Origin: CAG-390 sp964579135
GTDB lineage: Bacteria > Bacillota > Clostridia > Oscillospirales > CAG-272
Assembly (NCBI GenBank): GCA_964579135.1
Contig: CAZOFD010000025.1
Coordinates: 1-24,154 of the forward strand
Length of the DNA stretch: 24,154 nucleotides
Direction: 5' to 3'
Positions 16,068 through 22,685 of the stretch are shown here, one piece after another. Numbering within the stretch: position 1 is the stretch's first letter; every line of letters begins with the position of its first letter. A program made the translations under genes and the position numbers. The notes under the pieces are model-generated. The model was not told the origin of the DNA, ran no database searches, and worked only from the letters and a program-made list of their open reading frames with translations.

Positions 16068-16275
16068 TATTCGGCTCCGCGGTCGTTACGACGGTAAGTT
16101 TTTGCTTCGCGTTCTCGAGTGCCGCGGTGCATACTCCGACGAGTTTAACGCCCTCTTCGTATAATTTGATGGCTTCGTCAAGCGTGTTCTTGCCGTTCTC
16201 GAGGGATCTTACTATCGCGTCGAGCCGTTCCATTGCCGCTTCGAAACTTTCGAGTTTTTCTTCTTTATTTTCCAT
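16057..16275 (-). CDS. xseB: Exodeoxyribonuclease VII small subunit
   Basis: The 72-residue partner of XseA. It is mostly helical, with the family core FEAAMERLDAIVRSLENGK at 11-29, TLDEAIKLYEEGVKL at 31-45 and a short charged tail. Several small subunits bind each large subunit and are needed for its single-strand nuclease activity. The start overlaps the xseA stop by 11 bases and the stop overlaps the ispA start by 11, indicating coupled translation. Confidence 0.95.
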   Translation of the reverse strand: MENKEEKLESFEAAMERLDAIVRSLENGKNTLDEAIKLYEEGVKLVGVCTAALENAKQKLTVVTTAEPNNDD

Positions 16276-17503
16276 TTTTCGCCCTTTTGTCGTAGTGTAT
16301 TTCGGTAACGTCGGCGTCGACCCTGCCGTCCTCGAGAATTATCTCGATACCGTCGCCCGCGGAGAGATCGCCGACAGTGCAAACCGCTTTGTTCGCGTGT
16401 CGCACGACGCCGTAACCGCGCGCTATCACCGCCAGCGGACTCATCGCCTCGAGTCTTGCAGCCCCCTCTGCGAGAGTTTGCAAGCGGTCGCTAAGATCGT
16501 TTCGGTACGCCGCGGTGAGTTTTTCGTCAAGTCGCAAAAGCGCACTCTCGCGGGATTCGAGGATCCTTTGAGGCGACGTGAAGACCGCCGAGTCGCGAAG
16601 CGACGCCAGTCTTTTTTCGCACTCGCTCACTTGTCTGCCGAGGGCGAGTGCGCATCTGTCCGCAAGTGAAGATACGGTAAGCGCGAGTTCGGACGAATCC
16701 GGCACCGCGAGTTCCGCCGCCGCAGACGGCGTGGGAGCTCGCAAATCGGCAACGAAATCCGTGATAGTAAAATCGGTTTCGTGCCCGACCGCGCTTATAA
16801 CGGGAACGCCCGACGCGGCAACCGCGCGTGCGAGTGCCTCGTCGTTAAAGCCCGAAAGATCCTCTCCCGAGCCTCCGCCCCTGCCTATTATTATGACGTC
16901 GGGTCGCTCGACGGTGTTAAAATATTTTATGCCGCGCATAACGCTCCTCGGTGCGTCCACCCCTTGCACGAGCGCGGGATACAGAACGACCTCGGCTATC
17001 GGATATCGGCGGGCGAGGATAGAGAGCAGGTCGCGTACCGCCGCCCCGGTTTGAGAGGTTACGATGCCTATCTTGCGCGGGTATCTCGGTACGGGTCTTT
17101 TTCTCGCCGGGTCGAAAAGTCCCTCGGCGGAAAGTTTTTCCTTAAGCCTTTCAAAAGCTGCGTGCTCGTCGCCCGCGCCGTCGCGAAGCATTGACGAAAC
17201 GTAAATCTGATAAACGCCGTCGCGCGGAAAAACCGAGATTCTGCCGAAGAGGACGACCTCGTCGCCGTCTTTCGGCGCGAAACCTACGCGTGAAGCATAT
17301 GAGCGAAACATCACGCATTTTATCAGTGAGGAGGCGTCTTTAAGCGAAAAGTAAAAGTGCCCCGTTGCGCGATGGTCCTTAAAGTTCGATATTTCGCCTT
17401 TGACCGCAACGGCGGAAAGGACTTCGTCGCCGTCAACAAGCGCCTTTATATATTCGTTGAGTTGCGAAACGCCCAAGGCGCGCACGTTTTCGTGAGCATA
17501 CAT
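16265..17503 (-). CDS. xseA: Exodeoxyribonuclease VII large subunit
   Basis: Catalytic subunit of a single-strand DNA exonuclease with repair roles. The 412-residue protein has an N-terminal OB fold (LGVSQLNEYIKALVDGD, VKGEISNFKDH, TGHFYFSLKD). The catalytic domain holds KIGIVTSQTGAAVRDLLSIL, VIIIGRGGGSGEDLSGFND and PVISAVGHETDFTITDFVAD, with RAPTPSAAAELAVP after it. The coiled-coil stretch near 285-355 and the C-terminal SPLAVIARGYGVV complete the family layout. It begins four bases after the TsaD-like gene stop region, with a tight operon junction and overlap with xseB. Nothing unusual is seen. Confidence 0.97.
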   Translation of the reverse strand: MYAHENVRALGVSQLNEYIKALVDGDEVLSAVAVKGEISNFKDHRATGHFYFSLKDASSLIKCVMFRSYASRVGFAPKDGDEVVLFGRISVFPRDGVYQIYVSSMLRDGAGDEHAAFERLKEKLSAEGLFDPARKRPVPRYPRKIGIVTSQTGAAVRDLLSILARRYPIAEVVLYPALVQGVDAPRSVMRGIKYFNTVERPDVIIIGRGGGSGEDLSGFNDEALARAVAASGVPVISAVGHETDFTITDFVADLRAPTPSAAAELAVPDSSELALTVSSLADRCALALGRQVSECEKRLASLRDSAVFTSPQRILESRESALLRLDEKLTAAYRNDLSDRLQTLAEGAARLEAMSPLAVIARGYGVVRHANKAVCTVGDLSAGDGIEIILEDGRVDADVTEIHYDKRAKNGK

Positions 17504-17506
17504 CTT

Positions 17507-18448
17507 TTACGTCCGCCCGTGTTTTTTTAGGCACAAAAGCGCGATTCCCGCGGCATTGTCCGCCGAAAATTGCGGCTCGGCGAAATAAACGTTGCCGAGT
17601 TGCGCAAGCCTGCTTTTAATTATTGAATTGCTCATAACTCCGCCGCCCCACACTATGGGCAGCTCGCCGTGCTCGAGCCTTGCGTTGGCTGCGACACGCG
17701 CAAGCGTTTCGGCGATGAAAAGAAACGTAAAACGGCAGATTCGCTCGGGCGATACGCCGCTCGCCGCCATTTTTTCGGCAACGTTTTGCAGCCCCGAAAG
17801 ATTGCACGAGAGCCCTTTTACCGAGACCTTCGTTGTGATATCGTCGTCGGAGCAGCGTTTGGCAAGCTCCTCGGCTTGCCGTCCGCAAGGAAAATCGAGC
17901 CCGAGCATAACGCCTATCCTGTCTATTGCCTGACCTGCGTTGAGGTCCTCCGTTCCGCCTATCTGCGATATGGCGAATCCGTCGTCCGTTTGCCGAACCG
18001 AAAGCGTTTCGGTAGTGCCGCCCGAGACGTGAAAAGCGAGAAAATCGCCACAGCCGATCTCCCCTGCCGCACCCGAGGTCGAATACGCCGCCATAATATG
18101 CCCCGCCTGATGCGAAAAGCGGTAAAGCGGTGCTCCGCTGCCCGCGGCAAAAGCCTCTGCGGCGGCAACTCCCGCGAGAAAGCACGGCATATAAGAATCC
18201 GCCGCGTCACGCGGACTTGCCGACACGCCGACGGCGGCGATAGCTTCGCCGCCGATAAGTTTGCCGATGTCGGAAAAAACGTGCGGCAGATTTTTTATAT
18301 GAGCGAAAACGGCGTTGGATTGACGCAGACCGCATTCTCCGTGCTTTACGGGCAACGGATATTTGACGTTCGCAACGACGCGCCCGTTCTCGTCGCAAAG
18401 CGCGGCGGACGTTGTGTAATTACTCGTGTCTATCCCGCAAAAAAGCAT
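17507..18448 (-). CDS. TsaD/Kae1-like ASKHA protein, divergent paralogue
   Basis: A 313-residue protein of the TsaD/Kae1 (peptidase M22) superfamily. TsaD makes the t6A modification on tRNA with TsaB and TsaE. Here GIDTSNYTTSAALCDENG replaces the usual GIETSCDETA start. The metal-binding HxxxH is kept as H113 and H117 in FSHQAGHIMAAY, as is the late Asp, D297 in FSADNAAGIALL. FHVSGGTTETL (139-149), LNAGQAIDRIGVMLGLDFPCGR (split across 169-190) and WGGGVMSN (267-274) match nucleotide-site motifs. It is shorter than true TsaD (about 335). The sequence suggests a paralogue, not the essential enzyme, and I cannot assign its substrate. It starts one base before the nusB stop region and lies directly upstream of xseA. 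Confidence 0.8.
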   Translation of the reverse strand: MLFCGIDTSNYTTSAALCDENGRVVANVKYPLPVKHGECGLRQSNAVFAHIKNLPHVFSDIGKLIGGEAIAAVGVSASPRDAADSYMPCFLAGVAAAEAFAAGSGAPLYRFSHQAGHIMAAYSTSGAAGEIGCGDFLAFHVSGGTTETLSVRQTDDGFAISQIGGTEDLNAGQAIDRIGVMLGLDFPCGRQAEELAKRCSDDDITTKVSVKGLSCNLSGLQNVAEKMAASGVSPERICRFTFLFIAETLARVAANARLEHGELPIVWGGGVMSNSIIKSRLAQLGNVYFAEPQFSADNAAGIALLCLKKHGRT

Positions 18449-18449
18449 T

Positions 18450-18872
18450 TCACGAAAGTTCTGCGTTTTTCGTGCGTTTTGCCTGCAAAACGGCGTTCAA
18501 AACCCCGTTTACAAACGAGCGCACCTTGTCCGCATCGTCATAAATCTTGACGAGCTCTATCGCTTCGTTAACGGCGACCGCGTCGGGAACGTCGTCCCTA
18601 AAATACATCTCGTATATCGCAAGCCGCATAACCGCGCGGCTTACGGGAGAGATCCTCTCCTTTTTCCATTTATTCGAGTTCGCCGTTATAAGCTCGTCAA
18701 GAAATTCCATATGCTCGACGGTGCCGAAAAAAACGCTTTTTACATATTCGTCCTCGCCGATATCGCGCGCCGTAAGTGCGCGCTCGTATATCTCCACGGG
18801 AGTTTCGTCGGTGTGAAACCCGCTCTCAAACAGCAAAGATATTATCTCCGCCCTCGCTTCTCTTCTTGTCAT
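18450..18872 (-). CDS. nusB: Transcription antitermination factor NusB
   Basis: Small all-helical RNA-binding protein that, with NusE (S10), binds boxA of rRNA leaders and supports antitermination. The 140-residue sequence has RREARAEIISLLFESGF at the N-terminus, KWKKERISPVSRAVMRLAIYEM near residues 68-89, VPDAVAVNEAIELVKIYDDAD and VRSFVNGVLNAVLQ near the end, all family marks. It is the first gene of the long operon, about 60 bases from the predicted transcription start at the promoter at 18937-18964. The GGAG-containing Shine-Dalgarno is somewhat distant (about 13 bases). Confidence 0.94.
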   Translation of the reverse strand: MTRREARAEIISLLFESGFHTDETPVEIYERALTARDIGEDEYVKSVFFGTVEHMEFLDELITANSNKWKKERISPVSRAVMRLAIYEMYFRDDVPDAVAVNEAIELVKIYDDADKVRSFVNGVLNAVLQAKRTKNAELS

Positions 18873-18936
18873 ATCGTCTGTCGTCTCCGTTTCGCAATAG
18901 TTATCCGAAATATCAATATAAATTTATAACATTATA

Positions 18937-18964
18937 ATTATAACTGTTTGGCGCCAAAAGTCAA
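18937..18964 (-). promoter_or_regulatory. Promoter of the nusB-led operon
   Basis: Minus strand TTGACT (18964-18959), a 16-base spacer and TATAAT (18942-18937), with a second TATAAT directly after it (18936-18931). The spacer contains a perfect 12-base palindrome. This is the only strong promoter seen for the twelve genes that follow. Confidence 0.82.
18947..18958. promoter_or_regulatory. Perfect palindrome TTTGGCGCCAAA in promoter spacer
   Basis: A 12-base perfect palindrome lies wholly between the -35 and -10 hexamers of the nusB promoter. That position is typical for a repressor operator. I do not recognise the motif as that of a known regulator. A palindrome of this length is expected a few times by chance in a window this size, so the location is the main argument. 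Confidence 0.4.
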
Positions 18965-18973
18965 CCCAAATTA

Positions 18974-18995
18974 TGAATATTTTTTCGAATATTCA
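18974..18995. repeat. AT-rich inverted repeat between divergent promoters
   Basis: TGAATATT and AATATTCA form perfect eight-base arms around TTTTCG. The element lies ten bases upstream of the nusB -35 and about 37 bases upstream of the plus-strand gene's -35. The half-sites TGAAT and ATTCA recall ArgR boxes, but canonical boxes have four bases between them, not twelve. It could be a regulator site serving either promoter. Confidence 0.4.
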
Positions 18996-19032
18996 CGTTT
19001 CGTATTCAGTCGAACGGACTTTTCGATATATC

Positions 19033-19060
19033 TTGCATTTTTTTTGAAATATGATATAAT
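19033..19060 (+). promoter_or_regulatory. Extended -10 promoter of the small membrane protein gene
   Basis: TTGCAT, a 16-base spacer rich in T, and TGATATAAT (extended -10 TG plus consensus TATAAT). The predicted start is near 19067. It is divergent from the nusB promoter. Confidence 0.8.
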
Positions 19061-19064
19061 AAAG

Positions 19065-19083
19065 TTGCGCTTCTGCGGCGCAA
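19065..19083 (+). other. Short 5' UTR hairpin
   Basis: TTGCGC (19065-19070) can pair with GCGCAA (19078-19083) around a seven-base loop. It lies at or next to the predicted transcript 5' end and 21 bases before the ATG, leaving the AAGGA ribosome-binding site free. 5' stem-loops like this can stabilise mRNA; the role here is inferred. Confidence 0.4.
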
Positions 19084-19104
19084 GAAAATTTTAAGGATCT
19101 GCAA

Positions 19105-19503
19105 ATGGAAAATAAATTACTGCGTCTTTTACGTCAAACCCTTGCGTTTCATTCCGCTTTCGTAACCGTATACGCCCTGCCCACTTTTATACGCGATACC
19201 TCGTACGGGATATCCGCAAAAAGGGTCCTTTTGTTGTTGCCGGCGGCTTTTTTCATTTCTCTTGCGAATATGCTCTTGCGCAGTCGTCGCTCTTTGCCGA
19301 CTCGCGTTATATCGCATTTTCTTCTCTGCTCTTTTTCTTTTTTGCTGTTTATCGTTATTCCCGTCGGCGGAACGGGAAAGCAAAATCTGATGGTGGAAAC
19401 GATATTTATCGTGCTATATCTCATTACCGCGCTTTGCGTCGGTCTTGTCGGCAAGCGACTGTCGAATGCGAAAAAGGCGGCAAACGAACAAAAAACGCAA
19501 TAA
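19105..19503 (+). CDS. Small four-helix membrane protein of unknown function
   Basis: The only plus-strand gene. I do not recognise the 132-residue product. It has four hydrophobic segments at about 12-30, 40-58, 68-88 and 97-117, short loops (the first, near 30-39, with several charged and Gly residues) and a basic, polar C-terminal tail (KRLSNAKKAANEQK). No signal-peptide cleavage site or catalytic motif is seen. The general layout recalls four-helix DUF3021-type proteins, but I see no decisive motif. Coding status is well supported: extended -10 promoter, AAGGA seven bases before the ATG, and a terminator 18 bases after the stop. It stands alone between two oppositely oriented units. Confidence 0.8.
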   Translation: MENKLLRLLRQTLAFHSAFVTVYALPTFIRDTSYGISAKRVLLLLPAAFFISLANMLLRSRRSLPTRVISHFLLCSFSFLLFIVIPVGGTGKQNLMVETIFIVLYLITALCVGLVGKRLSNAKKAANEQKTQ

Positions 19504-19521
19504 TAACATCGAATACGATAC

Positions 19522-19555
19522 AAAAAAGGATCCGACGTAAGTCGGATCCTTTTTT
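19522..19555. terminator. Bidirectional intrinsic terminator
   Basis: AAAAAA, GGATCCGAC, GTAA loop, GTCGGATCC, TTTTTT: a perfect nine-base-pair stem with A and T runs on both sides. It serves the plus-strand membrane protein gene and, from the other side, purC, which converge here. Confidence 0.93.
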
Positions 19556-19577
19556 GGCAAAGAGCCTTGCGAATATC

Positions 19578-20261
19578 TTATCTGTTGAGGATGAGTTTCG
19601 TCAGTTCGATGGGCTCGACGATCTTGCCGTCTTTGTAAACGCGCATATTGCCGGATGCGATCTCGTCGATAAGTATAACGTCGTCGCCGTTGTAGCCGAA
19701 CTCGAACTTGATATCCCAAAGGTCGAGACCGATAGACTTAAGGTCGTCCGCAACGATCCTCGTTATCTTGAGGGTCTGCTCTTTCATACTCTCGAACATT
19801 GCGGGGGACATAATACCGAGCGCCGCAAGTCCCTCGGGGGTGACGAGCGGATCGCCCTTTTCGTCGTTTTTAAACGTGCACTCGACGTAACCGCCCGCAA
19901 GAGGAGTGCCGTCGGCAACGTACTCGCCGTATCTGCGAACGAAGCTGCCGGTAGCAACGAGACGGCAAATGACTTCAAGCCCGTGACCGAATACTTTGCC
20001 GGGGAGCACCTCCATCGTCGCGTTTTCTATATCCGCGCTGACGTAATGGGTTTTTACGCCCGCTTTTTTAAGAAGCTCGAAATAGTATACCGAGGTTTTG
20101 AGGTTTTCTCTGCCGATTCCCTCTATGGTAAGACCCACGGAATTCTCACCGGGATCGAAAACGCCGTCTTTGCCGGTACAATCATCCTTAAACTTCAGCA
20201 TAACGTGACCGTTATCGAGGCTGTAAACGTCCTTTGTTTTGCCGGTATAAACTTTTTCCAT
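19578..20261 (-). CDS. purC: SAICAR synthetase
   Basis: Joins CAIR and aspartate with ATP, the seventh purine step (eighth if the N5-CAIR step is counted). The 227-residue protein begins KVYTGKTKDVYSLDNGHVML, the nucleotide-site beta hairpin, followed by KFKDDCTGKDG. It holds EVICRLVATGSFVRRYG, GLDLWDIKFEFG and VILIDEIASGNMRVYKDG at the end, a short C-terminal form in place of the longer E. coli-type tail. AAAGGAG lies seven bases before the ATG. It is apart from the other purine genes, with its own promoter and a terminator on each side, and its roughly 35-base leader leaves no room for a ZTP aptamer. Control must differ from the purE operon. Confidence 0.95.
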   Translation of the reverse strand: MEKVYTGKTKDVYSLDNGHVMLKFKDDCTGKDGVFDPGENSVGLTIEGIGRENLKTSVYYFELLKKAGVKTHYVSADIENATMEVLPGKVFGHGLEVICRLVATGSFVRRYGEYVADGTPLAGGYVECTFKNDEKGDPLVTPEGLAALGIMSPAMFESMKEQTLKITRIVADDLKSIGLDLWDIKFEFGYNGDDVILIDEIASGNMRVYKDGKIVEPIELTKLILNR

Positions 20262-20302
20262 TTCAATACTCCTTTGACGAATGGCTCAAAAATTTTCGCT
20301 TA

Positions 20303-20331
20303 ATTATAACACAATTCGAACGCAATAGCAA
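20303..20331 (-). promoter_or_regulatory. purC promoter
   Basis: Minus strand TTGCTA (20331-20326), a 17-base spacer and consensus TATAAT (20308-20303). The predicted start is near 20296, giving a leader of about 35 bases with a good ribosome-binding site. Confidence 0.82.
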
Positions 20332-20422
20332 TGATTTTTTTACATTTTATGTTATTTTTTTAAGGCGCGTGCGACCTGCACAACACGGCTTGCGAAGAAG
20401 TGCGTTTTTCGGCGCTTTTGAC

Positions 20423-20462
20423 GAAAAAACGATTACGGCGCGTCTTTTGACGCGCCGTAATC
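20423..20462 (-). terminator. Strong terminator of the dnaK-dnaJ-prmA operon
   Basis: Minus strand GATTACGGCGCGTC, AAAA loop, GACGCGCCGTAATC, a perfect 14-base-pair stem, followed by G and six T. It lies about 60 bases after the prmA stop. The remaining stretch to purC (20332-20422) shows no gene. Confidence 0.93.
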
Positions 20463-20522
20463 GCGAAGACGAATCGTTCGCACATCCGAAGATCCGCTAT
20501 ATCCGTAATTTGTGGGGACGCT

Positions 20523-21455
20523 TTAAGGCTTTTTTACCGCCATAGCGCACCAACCGTTTTTCTCGCGCACCTCGTCGACGACGAGCCCCGCTTTCATCAG
20601 CGCTTCCTTTACCTCGTCCGCGCGCTCGGATATGATGCCCGAGGCAAGCAGTGTCGTGTCGTCGTGCATAAAGTCCACGATATCCGTCGACATACGAATG
20701 ATAATATCCGCAACAATATTTGCGCATATAACGTCGTATTTACCGTGGCGTACGTCGCGCAAAAGGTCTGATCGCTCGCACGTAACGTCGCAGCCGTTGA
20801 ACTTCGCGTTTTCCGCGGCTACCTCGACTGCTATGGGGTCGATATCGTACGCGTAGCATTGACCTGCGCCGAGTTTTTTCGCGCATATGGCGAGAATACC
20901 GCTGCCGCACCCCACGTCAAGCACCGAGCACCCCTTGCGCACTCTCTCTTCGAGCATACCGATAACGAGACTCGTCGTCTCGTGCGAGCCGGTACCGAAC
21001 GCCATCCCGGGGTCCATCGTTACGATTATCTCACCGTCGGCGGGCGAATGTTTTTCCCATTTCGGAACGATGACGACGCGTTTGCCCGCACGCAAAGGCT
21101 TGTAATAGCGCTTCCAGTTATTGACCCAGTCAGCCTCGTTCAGGTTCTGCTCGGTAACGTCGGCTTCGATTGCCTCAAGGCTGAGTCTTTCGCGCAGAAA
21201 CGCGAGCGTGCCGCGCACGCGCTCCTTATCCTCCGCGGGGAGAAATACCGAAACGGAAGCTATCCCCTTGTCCGCGTTAAGTATGGACTCGTCGATAAGG
21301 TCGCCGTATACGCCCGCAAGGTCGACGTCGCTGTAATCTTCGATCATAAGATTTACGTCGATAACGGTCATTATCGCGGTGAGTCTGTCGAGCATAGGTA
21401 ATTTGACCGTAGCTTTTATTTGCGTCCACTCCGAAAAGACGTAATCAGTTGCCAT
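20523..21455 (-). CDS. prmA: Ribosomal protein L11 methyltransferase
   Basis: Trimethylates ribosomal protein L11 in the cytosol. The 310-residue protein has an N-terminal substrate-recognition part including ADWVNNWKRYYKPLRAGKR and VPKWE. The SAM domain follows with MDPGMAFGTGSHETTSL, VLDVGCGSGILAI, AYDIDPIAV and the CANIVADII segment in place of the usual NPPY-like motif, then ASGIISERADEV. It overlaps dnaJ by 11 bases and closes the heat-shock operon, the usual Firmicutes placement (hrcA-grpE-dnaK-dnaJ-prmA). A strong terminator follows. Confidence 0.95.
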   Translation of the reverse strand: MATDYVFSEWTQIKATVKLPMLDRLTAIMTVIDVNLMIEDYSDVDLAGVYGDLIDESILNADKGIASVSVFLPAEDKERVRGTLAFLRERLSLEAIEADVTEQNLNEADWVNNWKRYYKPLRAGKRVVIVPKWEKHSPADGEIIVTMDPGMAFGTGSHETTSLVIGMLEERVRKGCSVLDVGCGSGILAICAKKLGAGQCYAYDIDPIAVEVAAENAKFNGCDVTCERSDLLRDVRHGKYDVICANIVADIIIRMSTDIVDFMHDDTTLLASGIISERADEVKEALMKAGLVVDEVREKNGWCAMAVKKP

Positions 21456-22599
21456 GCTTATCTCCGTTCATTTTATCTATGATCCTGCTCAAAAAAGAGT
21501 TGCGCTTTGAATAATTCGATTCTCCGCAGGCGTCGGCAAACTGACGCATAAGCTCTTTTTGCTTTGCGTTCAGCGAGCGCGGCGTTTCGACGTTAACGGT
21601 GAAGATAAGGTCACCCCTGCGCCCCGAAGAGTTGATAACGCAAGCGCCGTTTTGCTTAAGCGAAAACCTCGTGCCCGTCTGCGTCCCCTCGGGGATCTTG
21701 TATTTTTTCGTGCCCTCGAGGGTTGGAATGTCGATCTCCGCGCCGAGCGTTGCCTCGGCTACGGTCACGGGAACCTCGCAGAATATATCCGCGCCGCGTC
21801 GCGTGAATATCTTGTGCTCCTTAACTCGTACCTCGATTATCAAATCGCCCGCAGGACCTCCGTTTGCCCCGTCGTTGCCCTGCCCGCGCAATGCTATCCT
21901 TTCACCGTTCGAGATACCTGCCGGTATCGAAACGGACAGCTTTTTGCTTTGACGCAAAAAACCAGTTCCGCGGCAAGTGTCGCACGGCTCTTTTATAATC
22001 TTGCCCGTTCCTCGGCAGGCGTCGCACGTTACGGTAGACTGAAATTGCATACCGCCGAGGCGCTGGGTAACGTTCTTTTGACCCGTTCCGCCGCAGGCTT
22101 TGCAAGTCTCCGACTTGCCGCCCTTAGCACCGGTACCGCCGCAGGACGAACACGAAGAAACTTTGTTAAAACTTACGTCCTTTTTCGTGCCGAAAGCCGC
22201 CTCCTCAAAGGTTACGGTAACGGCTATGCCGATATCGTCGCCTCTGCGCGGAGCGTTGCGGCGAGCGGAGCCGCCCGACGAAAAGCCGCCGCCGAAGAAA
22301 GAACTGAATATATCTCCGAAACCGCCGAATCCGCCGAAATCGGAGTACGATCCGGCGCCGCCCATACTTCCGTCAAACGCCGCGTGACCGTAGTTGTCGT
22401 ACGCCGCGCGCTTTTCGGAGTCGGAAAGAACGGCGTACGCGTCGTTTATCTCCTTAAACTTCGCCTCGGCTTCTTTGTCGCCGGGATTCATATCGGGGTG
22501 ATATTTTTTGGCAAGTTTGCGGTATGCTTTTTTTATCGTGTCGTCGTCGGCACTCCGCTCAACGCCGAGCACCTCGTAATAATCTCTTTTATCTGCCAT
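21445..22599 (-). CDS. dnaJ: Chaperone DnaJ
   Basis: Co-chaperone that feeds clients to DnaK and stimulates its ATPase. The 384-residue type I protein has the J domain with HPD at 34-36 (KKYHPDMNPGD) and a Gly/Phe-rich linker (GGFGGFGDIFSSFFGGG). Four zinc motifs follow (CSSCGGTG, CKACGGTG, CDACRGTG, CDTCRGTG), then the substrate-binding C-terminal domains with SIPAGISNGERIALRGQG. An open frame reaches 22665 but those 22 residues span the dnaK-dnaJ hairpin and have no similarity. MADKRDYYEVLG at 22599 is the expected start, with AGAGG upstream. Confidence 0.97.
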   Translation of the reverse strand: MADKRDYYEVLGVERSADDDTIKKAYRKLAKKYHPDMNPGDKEAEAKFKEINDAYAVLSDSEKRAAYDNYGHAAFDGSMGGAGSYSDFGGFGGFGDIFSSFFGGGFSSGGSARRNAPRRGDDIGIAVTVTFEEAAFGTKKDVSFNKVSSCSSCGGTGAKGGKSETCKACGGTGQKNVTQRLGGMQFQSTVTCDACRGTGKIIKEPCDTCRGTGFLRQSKKLSVSIPAGISNGERIALRGQGNDGANGGPAGDLIIEVRVKEHKIFTRRGADIFCEVPVTVAEATLGAEIDIPTLEGTKKYKIPEGTQTGTRFSLKQNGACVINSSGRRGDLIFTVNVETPRSLNAKQKELMRQFADACGESNYSKRNSFLSRIIDKMNGDKHGN

Positions 22600-22644
22600 A
22601 GATCTTTTGCCTCTCCTGCCGTGAGCAAGTAATCGAATATCGTT

Positions 22645-22677
22645 TCTCGGGGTGCCGCAATTCACGGCACCCCGAGA
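22645..22677 (-). other. Large hairpin between dnaK and dnaJ
   Basis: A perfect 13-base-pair stem (TCTCGGGGTGCCG with CGGCACCCCGAGA) around a seven-base loop begins nine bases after the dnaK stop. On the minus strand it is followed by AACGATATTCG, not a U-run, so it is a poor terminator. It is better read as an RNA processing, stability or partial attenuation element that sets the dnaK to dnaJ ratio. The structure is clear; the role is inferred. Confidence 0.7.
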
Positions 22678-22685
22678 TTATAAGA

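Noticed and set aside
21559..22632. 357-codon open frame on the plus strand opposite dnaJ
   Set aside because: Shadow of the dnaJ coding frame; no domain signs and no promoter or ribosome-binding site.
22600..22685. Possible CIRCE (HrcA) element or extra promoter between dnaK and dnaJ
   Set aside because: The inverted repeat there is GC-rich and lacks the TTAGCACTC and GAGTGCTAA arms; a CIRCE would be expected upstream of the cut-off start of the operon.
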